A stretch of 16,659 nt of DNA from Pseudomonadota bacterium (GTDB lineage: Bacteria; Pseudomonadota; Gammaproteobacteria; Burkholderiales; Burkholderiaceae_C). The DNA is taken from contig JAEZKX010000228.1 of NCBI GenBank assembly GCA_023436025.1, positions 1 to 16,659 of the forward strand, given 5' to 3'. The translations under genes were made by a program, and so were the position numbers. The notes below the pieces were generated by a model. The model had not been told where the DNA came from. It saw nothing but the letters and a program-made list of their open reading frames with translations, and did not search any database. Shown here one piece after another: positions 6,662-12,995 of the stretch; positions within the stretch are counted from its first letter, which is position 1, and each line of letters opens with the position of its first letter.

Positions 6662-7543
6662 CTACTCGAACTGGTAGAGGCGCTCGGGATTCTCGACCAG
6701 CACGCGGCGCAGCATCTCGTCGGACCCGCACCAGTGCGCCAGCACGTCGACCAGGTCGACGTCGTCCACGGACCCGGGCGGCTCGGTCGTGTGGGGCCAG
6801 TCGCTTCCCCACACCAGCCGCTCGCTCGCATGCCGGACCAGCGCCCGGCCCAGCGCATCGGTGTCGCCGTAAGTGGGAGCGCCCCGGCTGGAACGCATGT
6901 AGATGCCCGAAAGCTTCACCCAGGTGTTGCCGCGGTCCAGCAGCCGGCGCAGGGCCTCGTACGCGGCGCCGGCCGCGCCATCGGCCGGATCGATGCGTCC
7001 CAGGTGATCGATCACCAGCGGCGTGGGCAAGGATGCGAGCAGCGGCTCCATGGCGACCAGCTGCTCGGGGTGGACGAACACCTGGATGTGCCAGCCCAGG
7101 GCGTGCGCCTTGCGCGACAGCGTCGCCAGCATCTCGGGCGTCGTCTCCCCCCAGGATTGTGGCGTCACGAAGTTGACCCGCAGGCCGCGCACGCGCCGCG
7201 ACGCCAGCCGCTCGAGCTCGGCGTGCGTGACCTCCGGGGCCACCACGGCCACGCCCCGGGCATCCTCGCCGAGCTGGTCGAGCGCGTCGAGCGTGCAGGC
7301 GTTGTCCGTGCCGTAGGTGGAAGGCGTGACCACCACGGTGCGCTGCGTGCCGAGGCGCTGCTGCAGCAGCCGATAGGTGGAGACTTCCGCGCGCGGCGGC
7401 GTGCGCCGCCAATGCGGCGAGGGCGCGAAGCGCGCATCGAAGATGTGCATGTGCGCGTCGCACGCCAGTGGCGGCAAGGCCCGGCGCGGCCGGCGCGTGC
7501 CGGCGGAATGGGGCACCGGCTCCGGCAGGTCGGCAAGGGTCAC
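6662..7543 (-). CDS. LigI-like amidohydrolase (lactone hydrolase family)
   Basis: A 293-residue amidohydrolase-superfamily protein of the COG3618 type, which includes 2-pyrone-4,6-dicarboxylate hydrolase (LigI) and D-galactarolactone isomerase. With GTG 7543 as start, the HxH motif of CDAHMHIFD falls at His31/His33, His180 lies in VIDHLGRID and Asp248 in WGSDWPH. As I recall, these are the active-site residues and the numbering of Sphingomonas LigI, and the length also agrees, which supports this start. Arg183 and Arg217 are also present. Residues 124 and 130, which I recall as substrate-carboxylate arginines in LigI, are Asn and Ser here, so the substrate may differ. The open frame upstream to 7777 is a shadow of the preceding gene. 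The GTG lies 11 bp after that gene's stop, indicating one operon. Hydrolysis of a lactone or pyrone is the likely reaction; the exact compound is unknown. Confidence 0.85.
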   Translation of the reverse strand: MTLADLPEPVPHSAGTRRPRRALPPLACDAHMHIFDARFAPSPHWRRTPPRAEVSTYRLLQQRLGTQRTVVVTPSTYGTDNACTLDALDQLGEDARGVAVVAPEVTHAELERLASRRVRGLRVNFVTPQSWGETTPEMLATLSRKAHALGWHIQVFVHPEQLVAMEPLLASLPTPLVIDHLGRIDPADGAAGAAYEALRRLLDRGNTWVKLSGIYMRSSRGAPTYGDTDALGRALVRHASERLVWGSDWPHTTEPPGSVDDVDLVDVLAHWCGSDEMLRRVLVENPERLYQFE

Positions 7544-7554
7544 GTCGCGTCCGC

Positions 7555-8523
7555 TCAATCCAGCTTGATGTTGCCCTTGCGCACGACCTCGCTCCACTTC
7601 GCGTCTTCCTTCTTCAGGTAGTCCGCGAACTGCGCGGGCGTCGAGCCGATGGGTTGGGCGCCGACGTCGGTGAAGCGCTTCTTCACTTCTTCGTCCTGCA
7701 AGGCCTCGGCCACCGCCTTCTGCAGTTTCGCGGTGATGTCGGGCGGCGTTCCGGCCGGCACGAACATTCCGTTCCACTCGTAGACCTCGTAGTCGGGGAT
7801 GACCGTCTCGCTGACGGTGGGGACGTCGGGCAGGCGCGGCGAGCGCTTCGGCGAGGAGATCGCCAGGGCGCGCAGCTTGCCTGCGTTCACCAGCGGGGAG
7901 GACGCCGCGACGGTGCTGAACATGAAGTCCACCTGGCCGCCCATGACGTCGGTGATGGCCGGGCCGCCGCTCTTGTAGGGAACGTGCACCATGTCCAGGC
8001 CCAGCTTCTGGCGGAACAGTTCGGAGGCCATGCGTTGCACGGTGCCGCTGCCGCCCGAGGCGAAGTTGACCTTGCCCGGCCGCGCCTTGGCGCTGGCGAT
8101 CAGGTCATTGACGGTCTTGTAGGGCGAGTCCGCCTTCACGATCAGGATGTTCGGCGCGAGCGACACCAGCGACAGCGGCTGCAGCGCGTCGGCCGCGTAC
8201 GGCATCTTCGGGAACATGTGCGGGTTGATGGAGTACGGCGTCGCGTCGTACAGCACCGTGTAGCCATCGGGCTGGGCCTTGGCGGCGTAGCTCGCGCCGA
8301 TGGTGCCGCTGGCGCCCGCGCGGTTGTCGACGATGACGCTGGTGCCGAGCTTGGGACCCATCTTCGCAGCCAGCACGCGGGCGAGCGCATCGGCGGCGCC
8401 ACCCGGGGCATACGGGACGACGATGGTGATCGGCCGCTCCGGCCAGGCCGCCTGGGCGACGGAAGCGGCCGCGAGTGCGATGGCCGCGACGAACGTTCGG
8501 CGCGAAAAGGTGGACAGGTTCAT
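7555..8523 (-). CDS. Bug-family tripartite tricarboxylate transporter receptor protein
   Basis: A 322-residue periplasmic solute-binding protein of the Bug (TctC-like) family that captures carboxylates for TTT transporters or for sensing. Family marks are WPERPITIVVPYAPGGAADALAR after the signal, DNRAGASGTIG, GYTVLYDATPYSINP, FASGGSGTVQRMASELF and HVPYKSGGPAITDVMGGQVDFMF. The N-terminus (MNLSTFSRRTFVAAIALA) contains SRRTF at residues 7-11, a good twin-arginine motif, followed by a hydrophobic stretch and an AQA cleavage site. Start ATG 8523 was chosen over an upstream Met because AAGGAA lies 8 bp before it and the signal peptide begins here. It lies between the dehydrogenase and the amidohydrolase in the catabolic cluster. 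No TctA or TctB membrane partner is in the window. The ligand is unknown; a carboxylated lactone or oxo acid would fit the context. Confidence 0.94.
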   Translation of the reverse strand: MNLSTFSRRTFVAAIALAAASVAQAAWPERPITIVVPYAPGGAADALARVLAAKMGPKLGTSVIVDNRAGASGTIGASYAAKAQPDGYTVLYDATPYSINPHMFPKMPYAADALQPLSLVSLAPNILIVKADSPYKTVNDLIASAKARPGKVNFASGGSGTVQRMASELFRQKLGLDMVHVPYKSGGPAITDVMGGQVDFMFSTVAASSPLVNAGKLRALAISSPKRSPRLPDVPTVSETVIPDYEVYEWNGMFVPAGTPPDITAKLQKAVAEALQDEEVKKRFTDVGAQPIGSTPAQFADYLKKEDAKWSEVVRKGNIKLD

Positions 8524-8551
8524 GGTGCGTTCCTTGGGAGGTTGATGAGAC

Positions 8552-8575
8552 GCGTGATTTCGAGGTGCATCACGC
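8552..8575. promoter_or_regulatory. Perfect 7-bp inverted repeat upstream of the Bug gene
   Basis: GCGTGAT (8552-8558) is followed after exactly 10 bases by its reverse complement ATCACGC (8569-8575). It lies 28 bp upstream of the Bug start codon, inside the 136-bp gap after the dehydrogenase gene. The half-site centres are 17 bp apart. It could be an operator for an internal promoter or a stem-loop in the polycistronic mRNA protecting the Bug message. The IclR intergenic region does not contain the same half-site. Confidence 0.45.
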
Positions 8576-8659
8576 AATGTCGAGATGGAGTGCTTGGCGA
8601 GTGGGCTGTGTGTCTGGACGGGTCGTCGGACGGCGCGGCGCCTGCGTGCGCCTGGCTGC

Positions 8660-9601
8660 TCAGGCTTGTGCGGCGACCTGGGGCTGCTGCAGCACGGCGA
8701 GAATGTTTTCTGCCGCGCCCACGCCCATGTTCACGTAAGCGTCACTGGTGACGCCGCCGATGTGCGGGCTGAGGATGATGTTGGGCTCGCCCTGGAACGG
8801 GTGCGGCACCGTCATCGGTTCCACCGCGAAGCTGTCGAGGCCGGCGGACGCGACCTGGCCGGACCGCACGGCCTGCAGCAGGGCGGCTTCGTCGACGAGC
8901 CCTCCACGCGCGGTGTTGACCAGGATCACCCCGCGCTTGCATGCCGCGAGCGACTGGGCATTCACGAAGCCGCGGTTCTCGGGTGTGAGCGGGCAGTGCA
9001 GCGAGATGGCGTCCGACTCACGCCAGATGGCATCCAGGGCGACGGGCCGCACATGGTCCGGCAGGTTCTGCGCGTAGGGATCGTGGCCGATGACCTGCAT
9101 GCCCATGGCATCGCACATGCGGGCGAAACGCTGGCCGATGGCGCCCAGCCCGACCAGGCCGATCGTGCGTCCCCGCAGTTCCACGCTCTTGTGCGTGGCC
9201 TTGTCCCAGTGGCCGGCGTGCATTCGTGCGTTGAGCTGGACGACCGATTTCGCGCAGGCCAGCAGCAGCGCCAGGGCCTGCTCCGCCACCGCCGCCGCGT
9301 TCGCGCCCAGGGCCGCGCGGACCTCGATGCCGCGGGCCCGTGCCGCGTCCTTGTCGATGGTGTCGGTGCCGCTGCCATGCTTGGAGATGACGCGCAGCGA
9401 TGGCGCGGCGTCCATCACGGCGTAGCCGACCTTGCCGTAGCGCACGATGATCGCGACCGGGTCGTGCTTGCGGCAGAGCGCGACGAGGTCTTCTTCCTGC
9501 GGTGTCTTGCCGGCGTAGACGATCTCGAAGCCCTTGAGCAGCTCGAGGGCCTGGGGTGCAAGGTCGGCGCCGGTGACGATGATGGCGCGACCGCTGCTCA
9601 C
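8660..9601 (-). CDS. D-2-hydroxyacid dehydrogenase, NAD-binding
   Basis: A 313-residue D-isomer-specific 2-hydroxyacid dehydrogenase (SerA/GhrB-like fold) that interconverts a 2-oxo acid and its D-2-hydroxy acid in the cytoplasm. The Rossmann motif GLVGLGAIG (GxGxxG at 151-156) is present. Asp174 at the end of the second strand (GHDPY) points to NAD rather than NADP. The catalytic triad is complete: Arg232 in NTARGG, Glu261 in DSFAVEP and His280 in SPHIGG. HGSGTDTID around 75-83 forms part of the substrate pocket. The start is GTG 9601, overlapping the TGA of the upstream aldolase gene in the sequence GTGA, which implies translational coupling. The frame upstream to 10315 is a shadow of that gene. 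It is probably part of the cluster's pathway, reducing or oxidising a hydroxy/oxo acid. It is not a biosynthetic SerA, since it lacks the ACT domain. Confidence 0.93.
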   Translation of the reverse strand: MSSGRAIIVTGADLAPQALELLKGFEIVYAGKTPQEEDLVALCRKHDPVAIIVRYGKVGYAVMDAAPSLRVISKHGSGTDTIDKDAARARGIEVRAALGANAAAVAEQALALLLACAKSVVQLNARMHAGHWDKATHKSVELRGRTIGLVGLGAIGQRFARMCDAMGMQVIGHDPYAQNLPDHVRPVALDAIWRESDAISLHCPLTPENRGFVNAQSLAACKRGVILVNTARGGLVDEAALLQAVRSGQVASAGLDSFAVEPMTVPHPFQGEPNIILSPHIGGVTSDAYVNMGVGAAENILAVLQQPQVAAQA

Positions 9602-10278
9602 AGGGTCTCTCCCTGCCTGAGGATCCCCGCGGTGCGCAGGGCGGCATCCAGCCAGGAGGCTGCCGTATTGCCGGCCTTGATGGCGGCGATGCGTGCCGAC
9701 TCGTCCTCGACCTTCTTGCGCGCCAGCGGCAGCAGGCTTTCGACCCGCTCGCGCTCGATGACGACCACCCCGTCGGCATCCGCGACCACGAGGTCGCCCG
9801 AGCGGACCGTCACGCCACCCACGGAGACCGGATGCCCGATGCGGCCGGGGACGTTCTTGGTCGGGCCGTTCGGGTTGGTGCCGAACGAGAACACGGGGTA
9901 GTCCATCTCGTCGATCTCGAGGCTGTCGCGCACCGCGCCATCGATCACCACGCCCGCCAGGCCGAGCTGCTTGCAGGCCGTCATCATGATGGTGCCCATG
10001 AGGGCCGCGGTCTGGTCGCCCTTGCCGTCGATGACCAGGACGTCGCCCGGCTTGGCCAGCGCGATGGCGGCGTGGATCATGAGGTTGTCGCCGGGGCGCA
10101 CGTCCACGGTCAGAGCAGGACCGGCCAGCTTCATGCGGGGACGAAGTGCCGCGATGCGGCCGTGCAGTGCGCCGCGCCGGCCGTTCACGTCGGCCAGGAT
10201 CGCGGCCTGGTATTCGGAGGCCTGGCGCACCAGGTCGGGCGAAACGCGCTCGAAGCTGCGGAGGATGTCTGCTGTCAT
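9598..10278 (-). CDS. RraA-family aldolase (HMG/CHA aldolase type)
   Basis: A 226-residue RraA-fold protein. The family contains the RNase E inhibitor RraA and, more often in catabolic clusters, metal-dependent class II aldolases (LigK, ProA, GalC) that cleave 4-hydroxy-4-methyl-2-oxoglutarate or 4-carboxy-4-hydroxy-2-oxoadipate and often decarboxylate oxaloacetate. The phosphate/carboxylate-binding and metal motifs are seen in LVIDGKGDQTAALMG and VVIDGAVRD; Arg117 and Asp118 of the latter correspond to the catalytic Arg and the metal-binding Asp of the aldolases. It is longer than RraA (about 160 residues) and matches the aldolases (about 227), which supports an enzymatic role. ATG 10278 has AAGGAAG 9 bp upstream. 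Its stop overlaps the dehydrogenase start, and it lies 72 bp after the first Bug gene. A pyruvate-releasing aldol cleavage in a carboxylic-acid pathway is the likely function. Confidence 0.92.
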   Translation of the reverse strand: MTADILRSFERVSPDLVRQASEYQAAILADVNGRRGALHGRIAALRPRMKLAGPALTVDVRPGDNLMIHAAIALAKPGDVLVIDGKGDQTAALMGTIMMTACKQLGLAGVVIDGAVRDSLEIDEMDYPVFSFGTNPNGPTKNVPGRIGHPVSVGGVTVRSGDLVVADADGVVVIERERVESLLPLARKKVEDESARIAAIKAGNTAASWLDAALRTAGILRQGETL

Positions 10279-10299
10279 GGGGGTACTTCCTTGGAGAGA

Positions 10300-10347
10300 C
10301 CCGGACCCGTTGCATGCCGGATCCGGGATGGCGGCGCGGATGCGCCG
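10300..10347 (-). other. Two tandem stem-loops right after the first Bug gene
   Basis: On the minus strand, three bases after the Bug stop codon, CGGCGC and GCGCCG (10332-10347) form a perfect 6-bp stem around a 4-nt loop. CCCGGA and TCCGGG (10300-10305 and 10322-10327) form a second dyad with a 16-nt spacer. There is no T-run, so a full intrinsic terminator is not supported. In many transport operons such intergenic structures stabilise the binding-protein message or lower expression of downstream genes, and that role is inferred here. Confidence 0.45.
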
Positions 10348-10350
10348 GTG

Positions 10351-11319
10351 TCAGTCGATCTTGGCGCCGGACTCCCTGACGATCTTTCCCCAGCGGGCGA
10401 TGTCGTCACGGATCAACTTGCTGAACTGCTCGGGCGTGCTGCCGGCGACGTCCGCGCCCTGGTCGCCGAGCTTCTTCTGCAGTTCCGGGTCCTTCAGGGC
10501 CTTGTTGATGTCGGTGCTGAGCTTGGCCACCACATCCTTGGGCAGGTTGGCCGGCCCGAGGATGCCGAACCAGGTCACTGCCTCGAAGTTGGGGTAGCCC
10601 GATTCCGCGACGGTGGGAACCTGTGGCAGGTCGTCCGCCCGCTTGAGCGCGGTCACGGCGATCGGCCGCATCTTGCCGCTCTTGATGTGGCCGATCAGCG
10701 TGGGAATGGAGGACACGTACAGATGCACCTGGCCGCTGATGACGTCGGTGGCGCCTTGTGCGGCGCCCTTGTACGGAACGTGGGTGAGCTTGATCCCGGC
10801 TTCCTTCTGGAAGGACTCGGCCGCGAGGTGCGCCACCGTGCCGTTGCCCGAGGTCGCGAAGTTCAGGCGGCCGGGACTCTCCTTGGCGGCCTTGATCACG
10901 TCGGCCAGCGTCTTCAGGGGCGAGTCCGCGCCGGTCACGATGACCAGCGGGGAGCTCGCGACCATGCTGATGGGCGTGAGGTCCTTCACGGGGTCGTACG
11001 GCAGCTTGGAGTACAGCGTCGGATTGATCGCGAGGTTGCTGGTTTGGCCCATCACGAGGGTATAGCCGTCAGCCGGCGCCTTGGCCGCCGCGTCCACGCC
11101 GAGGTTGCCGCCGGAGCCCGGCCGGTTCTCGATGACGAATGTGTAGCCGGAGGCCTGGATCTTGTTGGCGACTTCGCGGGTGATCAGGTCGGTACCGCCT
11201 CCCGCGGGGAAGGGCACGATCAGCCGCACCGGCTTGGCCGGCCAGGTCTGCGCTTGCGCGGCTGCGTTGATCAGGGATGCTGCGGCAAATGCCAGTGTGG
11301 CTCGACGGGAAAGCTGCAT
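10351..11319 (-). CDS. Bug-family tripartite tricarboxylate transporter receptor protein (first gene of cluster)
   Basis: A second 322-residue Bug/TctC-like periplasmic binding protein, clearly related to the one at 7555-8523 but not a recent copy. Marks are WPAKPVRLIVPFPAGGGTDLITREVANK, ENRPGSGGNLGVDAAAK, GYTLVMGQTSNLAINPTLY, FATSGNGTVAHLAAESF, HVPYKGAAQGATDVISGQVHLY and the C-terminal DIARWGKIVRESGAKID. The signal peptide MQLSRRATLAFAAASLINAAAQAQ has paired arginines in SRRATL, compatible with Tat or Sec export, and an AQA cleavage site. ATG 11319 was chosen because AGGAGA precedes it at normal spacing; the frame further upstream is not needed. It is the promoter-proximal gene of the minus-strand cluster and diverges from the IclR gene with 106 bp between them. 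It probably binds the pathway substrate; no membrane component is nearby. Confidence 0.94.
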   Translation of the reverse strand: MQLSRRATLAFAAASLINAAAQAQTWPAKPVRLIVPFPAGGGTDLITREVANKIQASGYTFVIENRPGSGGNLGVDAAAKAPADGYTLVMGQTSNLAINPTLYSKLPYDPVKDLTPISMVASSPLVIVTGADSPLKTLADVIKAAKESPGRLNFATSGNGTVAHLAAESFQKEAGIKLTHVPYKGAAQGATDVISGQVHLYVSSIPTLIGHIKSGKMRPIAVTALKRADDLPQVPTVAESGYPNFEAVTWFGILGPANLPKDVVAKLSTDINKALKDPELQKKLGDQGADVAGSTPEQFSKLIRDDIARWGKIVRESGAKID

Positions 11320-11341
11320 GGTTTGTCTCCTGGTGGTTGAG

Positions 11342-11357
11342 AACGGTCTGCGCCGTT
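11342..11357 (-). other. Small dyad in the leader of the first Bug gene
   Basis: AACGG (11342-11346) and CCGTT (11353-11357) form a perfect 5-bp inverted repeat with a 6-nt spacer. It lies 22 bp upstream of the Bug start codon and, if the proposed promoter is right, close to the transcription start. It could be a leader hairpin or a regulator half-site. Confidence 0.3.
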
Positions 11358-11365
11358 TCGGCGAG

Positions 11366-11416
11366 ACTTTAGGCCGGTGGTGCACGCCATACAATCATGG
11401 TTCACAGAATGAAACG
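11366..11416. promoter_or_regulatory. Divergent promoter/operator region between Bug and IclR genes
   Basis: For the minus-strand cluster, TTGTAT (reverse complement of 11389-11394) and TAAAGT (reverse complement of 11366-11371) form a possible -35/-10 pair with an ideal 17-bp spacer. For the plus-strand IclR gene, TACAAT at 11390-11395 matches the -10 consensus at five of six positions, with no good -35. The two promoters would overlap back to back. Directly beside them, TTCA-N5-TGAA at 11401-11413 is a 13-bp dyad of the size IclR regulators bind, placed where it could cover the IclR transcription start. It is 12 bp before the IclR start codon. Auto-repression and control of the cluster by the same site are inferred. 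Confidence 0.4.
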
Positions 11417-11425
11417 TGGTGCGAC

Positions 11426-12181
11426 ATGCGAAACACGGGCTCCGACGACCAGGTGGAACGCGACGGCGGCGTCGTCGCCGTCAGCCGTGCGCTGTCGCTG
11501 ATGGAGGCATTCCAGGTCGGCGAATCGGCGCTGTCGCTGGCCGAGCTGAGCCGGCGGGCCGGCATGCACAAGACGACGGTGCTGCGACTCGCGCGCACGC
11601 TCGCGCTGTCCCAGTACATGGTGCAGAACGAGGACGGGCAGTGGCGGCTGGGCCCCGCGGCCGGATGGCTGGGGGCCCGCTACCAGGCGGGCTTCGACGT
11701 CAACAACGTGGTGGAGCCCACGTTGCACGAGCTTGTGAAGCAGACCAGCGAGAGCGCTTCGTTCTATGTCCGGGAAGGCGACATCCGCTCTTGCGTCGCC
11801 CGCGTCGAGGGCCCGGCGTCCGTGCGTCACAACGTCCGCATCGGTGAGCGTCTGCCCTTGAACAGGGGCGCGCCGGGGCGCGTGATCCTGGCGTTCAGCG
11901 GTGCCAAGGGCGAGCCTTACGAGGCGATCCGCAAGGTGGGCTATCACATCTCCATGGGAGAGCGGGAGTCCGAGGTCTCGAGCGTTGCGGCACCGGTTTT
12001 CGGCCTGAACTGGCGTCTGCTCGGGTCCATGTGCATCTCCGGCCCCAGTTCACGCCTGACCAAGGCCAAGCTGGAAAAGCATGCGAAGCTCGTGATCCGG
12101 GCGGCGAACCAGCTCTCCTATGCGCTGGCGGGCAGCCGCTCCCCGGAGACCCCGGCTGTGCTGTCGCGCTGGCATCCCTGA
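11426..12181 (+). CDS. IclR-family transcriptional regulator
   Basis: A 251-residue IclR-family regulator. The winged helix-turn-helix occupies about residues 16-75 (VAVSRALSLMEAFQVGESALSLAELSRRAGMHKTTVLRL, in pieces), with SLAELSRRAGMHKTTVLRL as the recognition unit. The ligand-binding GAF-like domain follows from about 85 to 245, with SASFYVREGDIRSCVARVEG, LNRGAPGRVILAF and AAPVFGLNWRLLGSMCISGP as typical segments. ATG 11426 gives a normal N-terminus; the frame is open further upstream but only antisense to the divergent Bug gene. The ribosome binding site is weak. Given its divergent position it most likely controls the six-gene catabolic cluster in response to a pathway acid or lactone, as IclR proteins commonly do for aromatic and carboxylic acid pathways. 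It converges on the ABC ATPase gene with only 40 bp between stops. Confidence 0.94.
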   Translation: MRNTGSDDQVERDGGVVAVSRALSLMEAFQVGESALSLAELSRRAGMHKTTVLRLARTLALSQYMVQNEDGQWRLGPAAGWLGARYQAGFDVNNVVEPTLHELVKQTSESASFYVREGDIRSCVARVEGPASVRHNVRIGERLPLNRGAPGRVILAFSGAKGEPYEAIRKVGYHISMGERESEVSSVAAPVFGLNWRLLGSMCISGPSSRLTKAKLEKHAKLVIRAANQLSYALAGSRSPETPAVLSRWHP

Positions 12182-12221
12182 GGCGGGCGACGACCGCCAG
12201 CGCGCCTGCGCTGCCTCCCGC

Positions 12222-12995
12222 TCAGGCGGCCGAGGCCGCGGGCGCCTCGGGCACGCGCGTCACCTTGCGCCCGGCGATGATCATCCCGAGCACTTCGTCC
12301 TCCGTCAGGTCGGACGTGCGGAAGGTGCCGACCGCGCGGCCGTTCTTCATCACGCACAGGCGGTCGGACAGGCCGAACACGTCGGGCATGTCGTGCGTGA
12401 TCAGGAAGATGCCCACGCCGGCCGCCTTGAGCCGGCGCACCAGCTCGTGGACCATGTGCGTCTCCTCGGGGCCGAGGGCGGCGCAGGGTTCGTCCATGAT
12501 CAGCGCCCGGGCGCGGAAGTGGATCGCGCGCGAGATCGCCACCACCTGGCGCTGGCCGCCGGAGAGGGCGCGCACCGGCACGCGAATGTTGCGGAAGTTG
12601 GGATTGAGCTGCCGGAACACCTCGCGCGCCGCCTTCTCCATGGCGAAGTCGTCCAGCGTGCCCCAGCGCGTCTTGAGCTCGCGTCCCAGGAACAGGTTGG
12701 CCACGCTGTCGAGGTTGTCGGCCAGCGCCAGCGTCTGGTGGATGGTCTCGACGCCCAGCGCCTGCGCGTCGGCGGGCCGCGCGATCGCGGCACGCTGCCC
12801 GTTGACGCGGATCTCGCCGTCGTCCACCGGCCACGCGCCGGCCAGCGCCTTCATCAGCGTGGACTTGCCGGCGCCGTTGTGGCCCAGCACCGCCACCACC
12901 TCGCCGGGCCAGAGGTTCAGGCTGACGCCGTCGACGGCATGGATGCCGCCGAAGGATTTGCGCACCGAGCGCAGTTCGACCAGCGGCGTGCTCAC
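12222..12995 (-). CDS. Sugar ABC transporter ATP-binding protein, single-domain (FrcA-like)
   Basis: A 257-residue ATPase that powers the XylH-like permease encoded just upstream, on the cytoplasmic face of the inner membrane. Walker A GHNGAGKST is at 38-46, the Q-loop Gln87 is in ETIHQ, the signature LSGGQRQ starts at 144, Walker B ALIMDE is at 164-169, and the switch His201 is in LITHD. All catalytic motifs are intact, although the usual DEPTAALG reads DEPCAALG. It is half the length of RbsA or XylG (about 500 residues with two ATPase domains) and resembles FrcA, which works as a homodimer. The start is GTG 12995, overlapping the permease stop as GTGA, so translation is coupled. The frame upstream to 13925 is a shadow of the permease. 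The sugar is not known. Confidence 0.93.
   Translation of the reverse strand: MSTPLVELRSVRKSFGGIHAVDGVSLNLWPGEVVAVLGHNGAGKSTLMKALAGAWPVDDGEIRVNGQRAAIARPADAQALGVETIHQTLALADNLDSVANLFLGRELKTRWGTLDDFAMEKAAREVFRQLNPNFRNIRVPVRALSGGQRQVVAISRAIHFRARALIMDEPCAALGPEETHMVHELVRRLKAAGVGIFLITHDMPDVFGLSDRLCVMKNGRAVGTFRTSDLTEDEVLGMIIAGRKVTRVPEAPAASAA

Noticed and set aside
8637..8652. GGCGC-N6-GCGCC stem-loop after the D-2-hydroxyacid dehydrogenase stop as a terminator
   Set aside because: The stem is short, no T-run follows, and the surrounding sequence is so GC-rich that chance is likely.
8585..11340. Long plus-strand open frames (438 and 502 codons) across the dehydrogenase, aldolase and Bug genes
   Set aside because: They are complementary-strand shadows of recognised minus-strand genes and have biased, low-information composition.
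12182..12198. GGCGG-N7-CCGCC dyad immediately after the IclR stop codon, a possible terminator
   Set aside because: The stem is only 5 bp and no T-run follows on either strand, so a terminator call is not justified.
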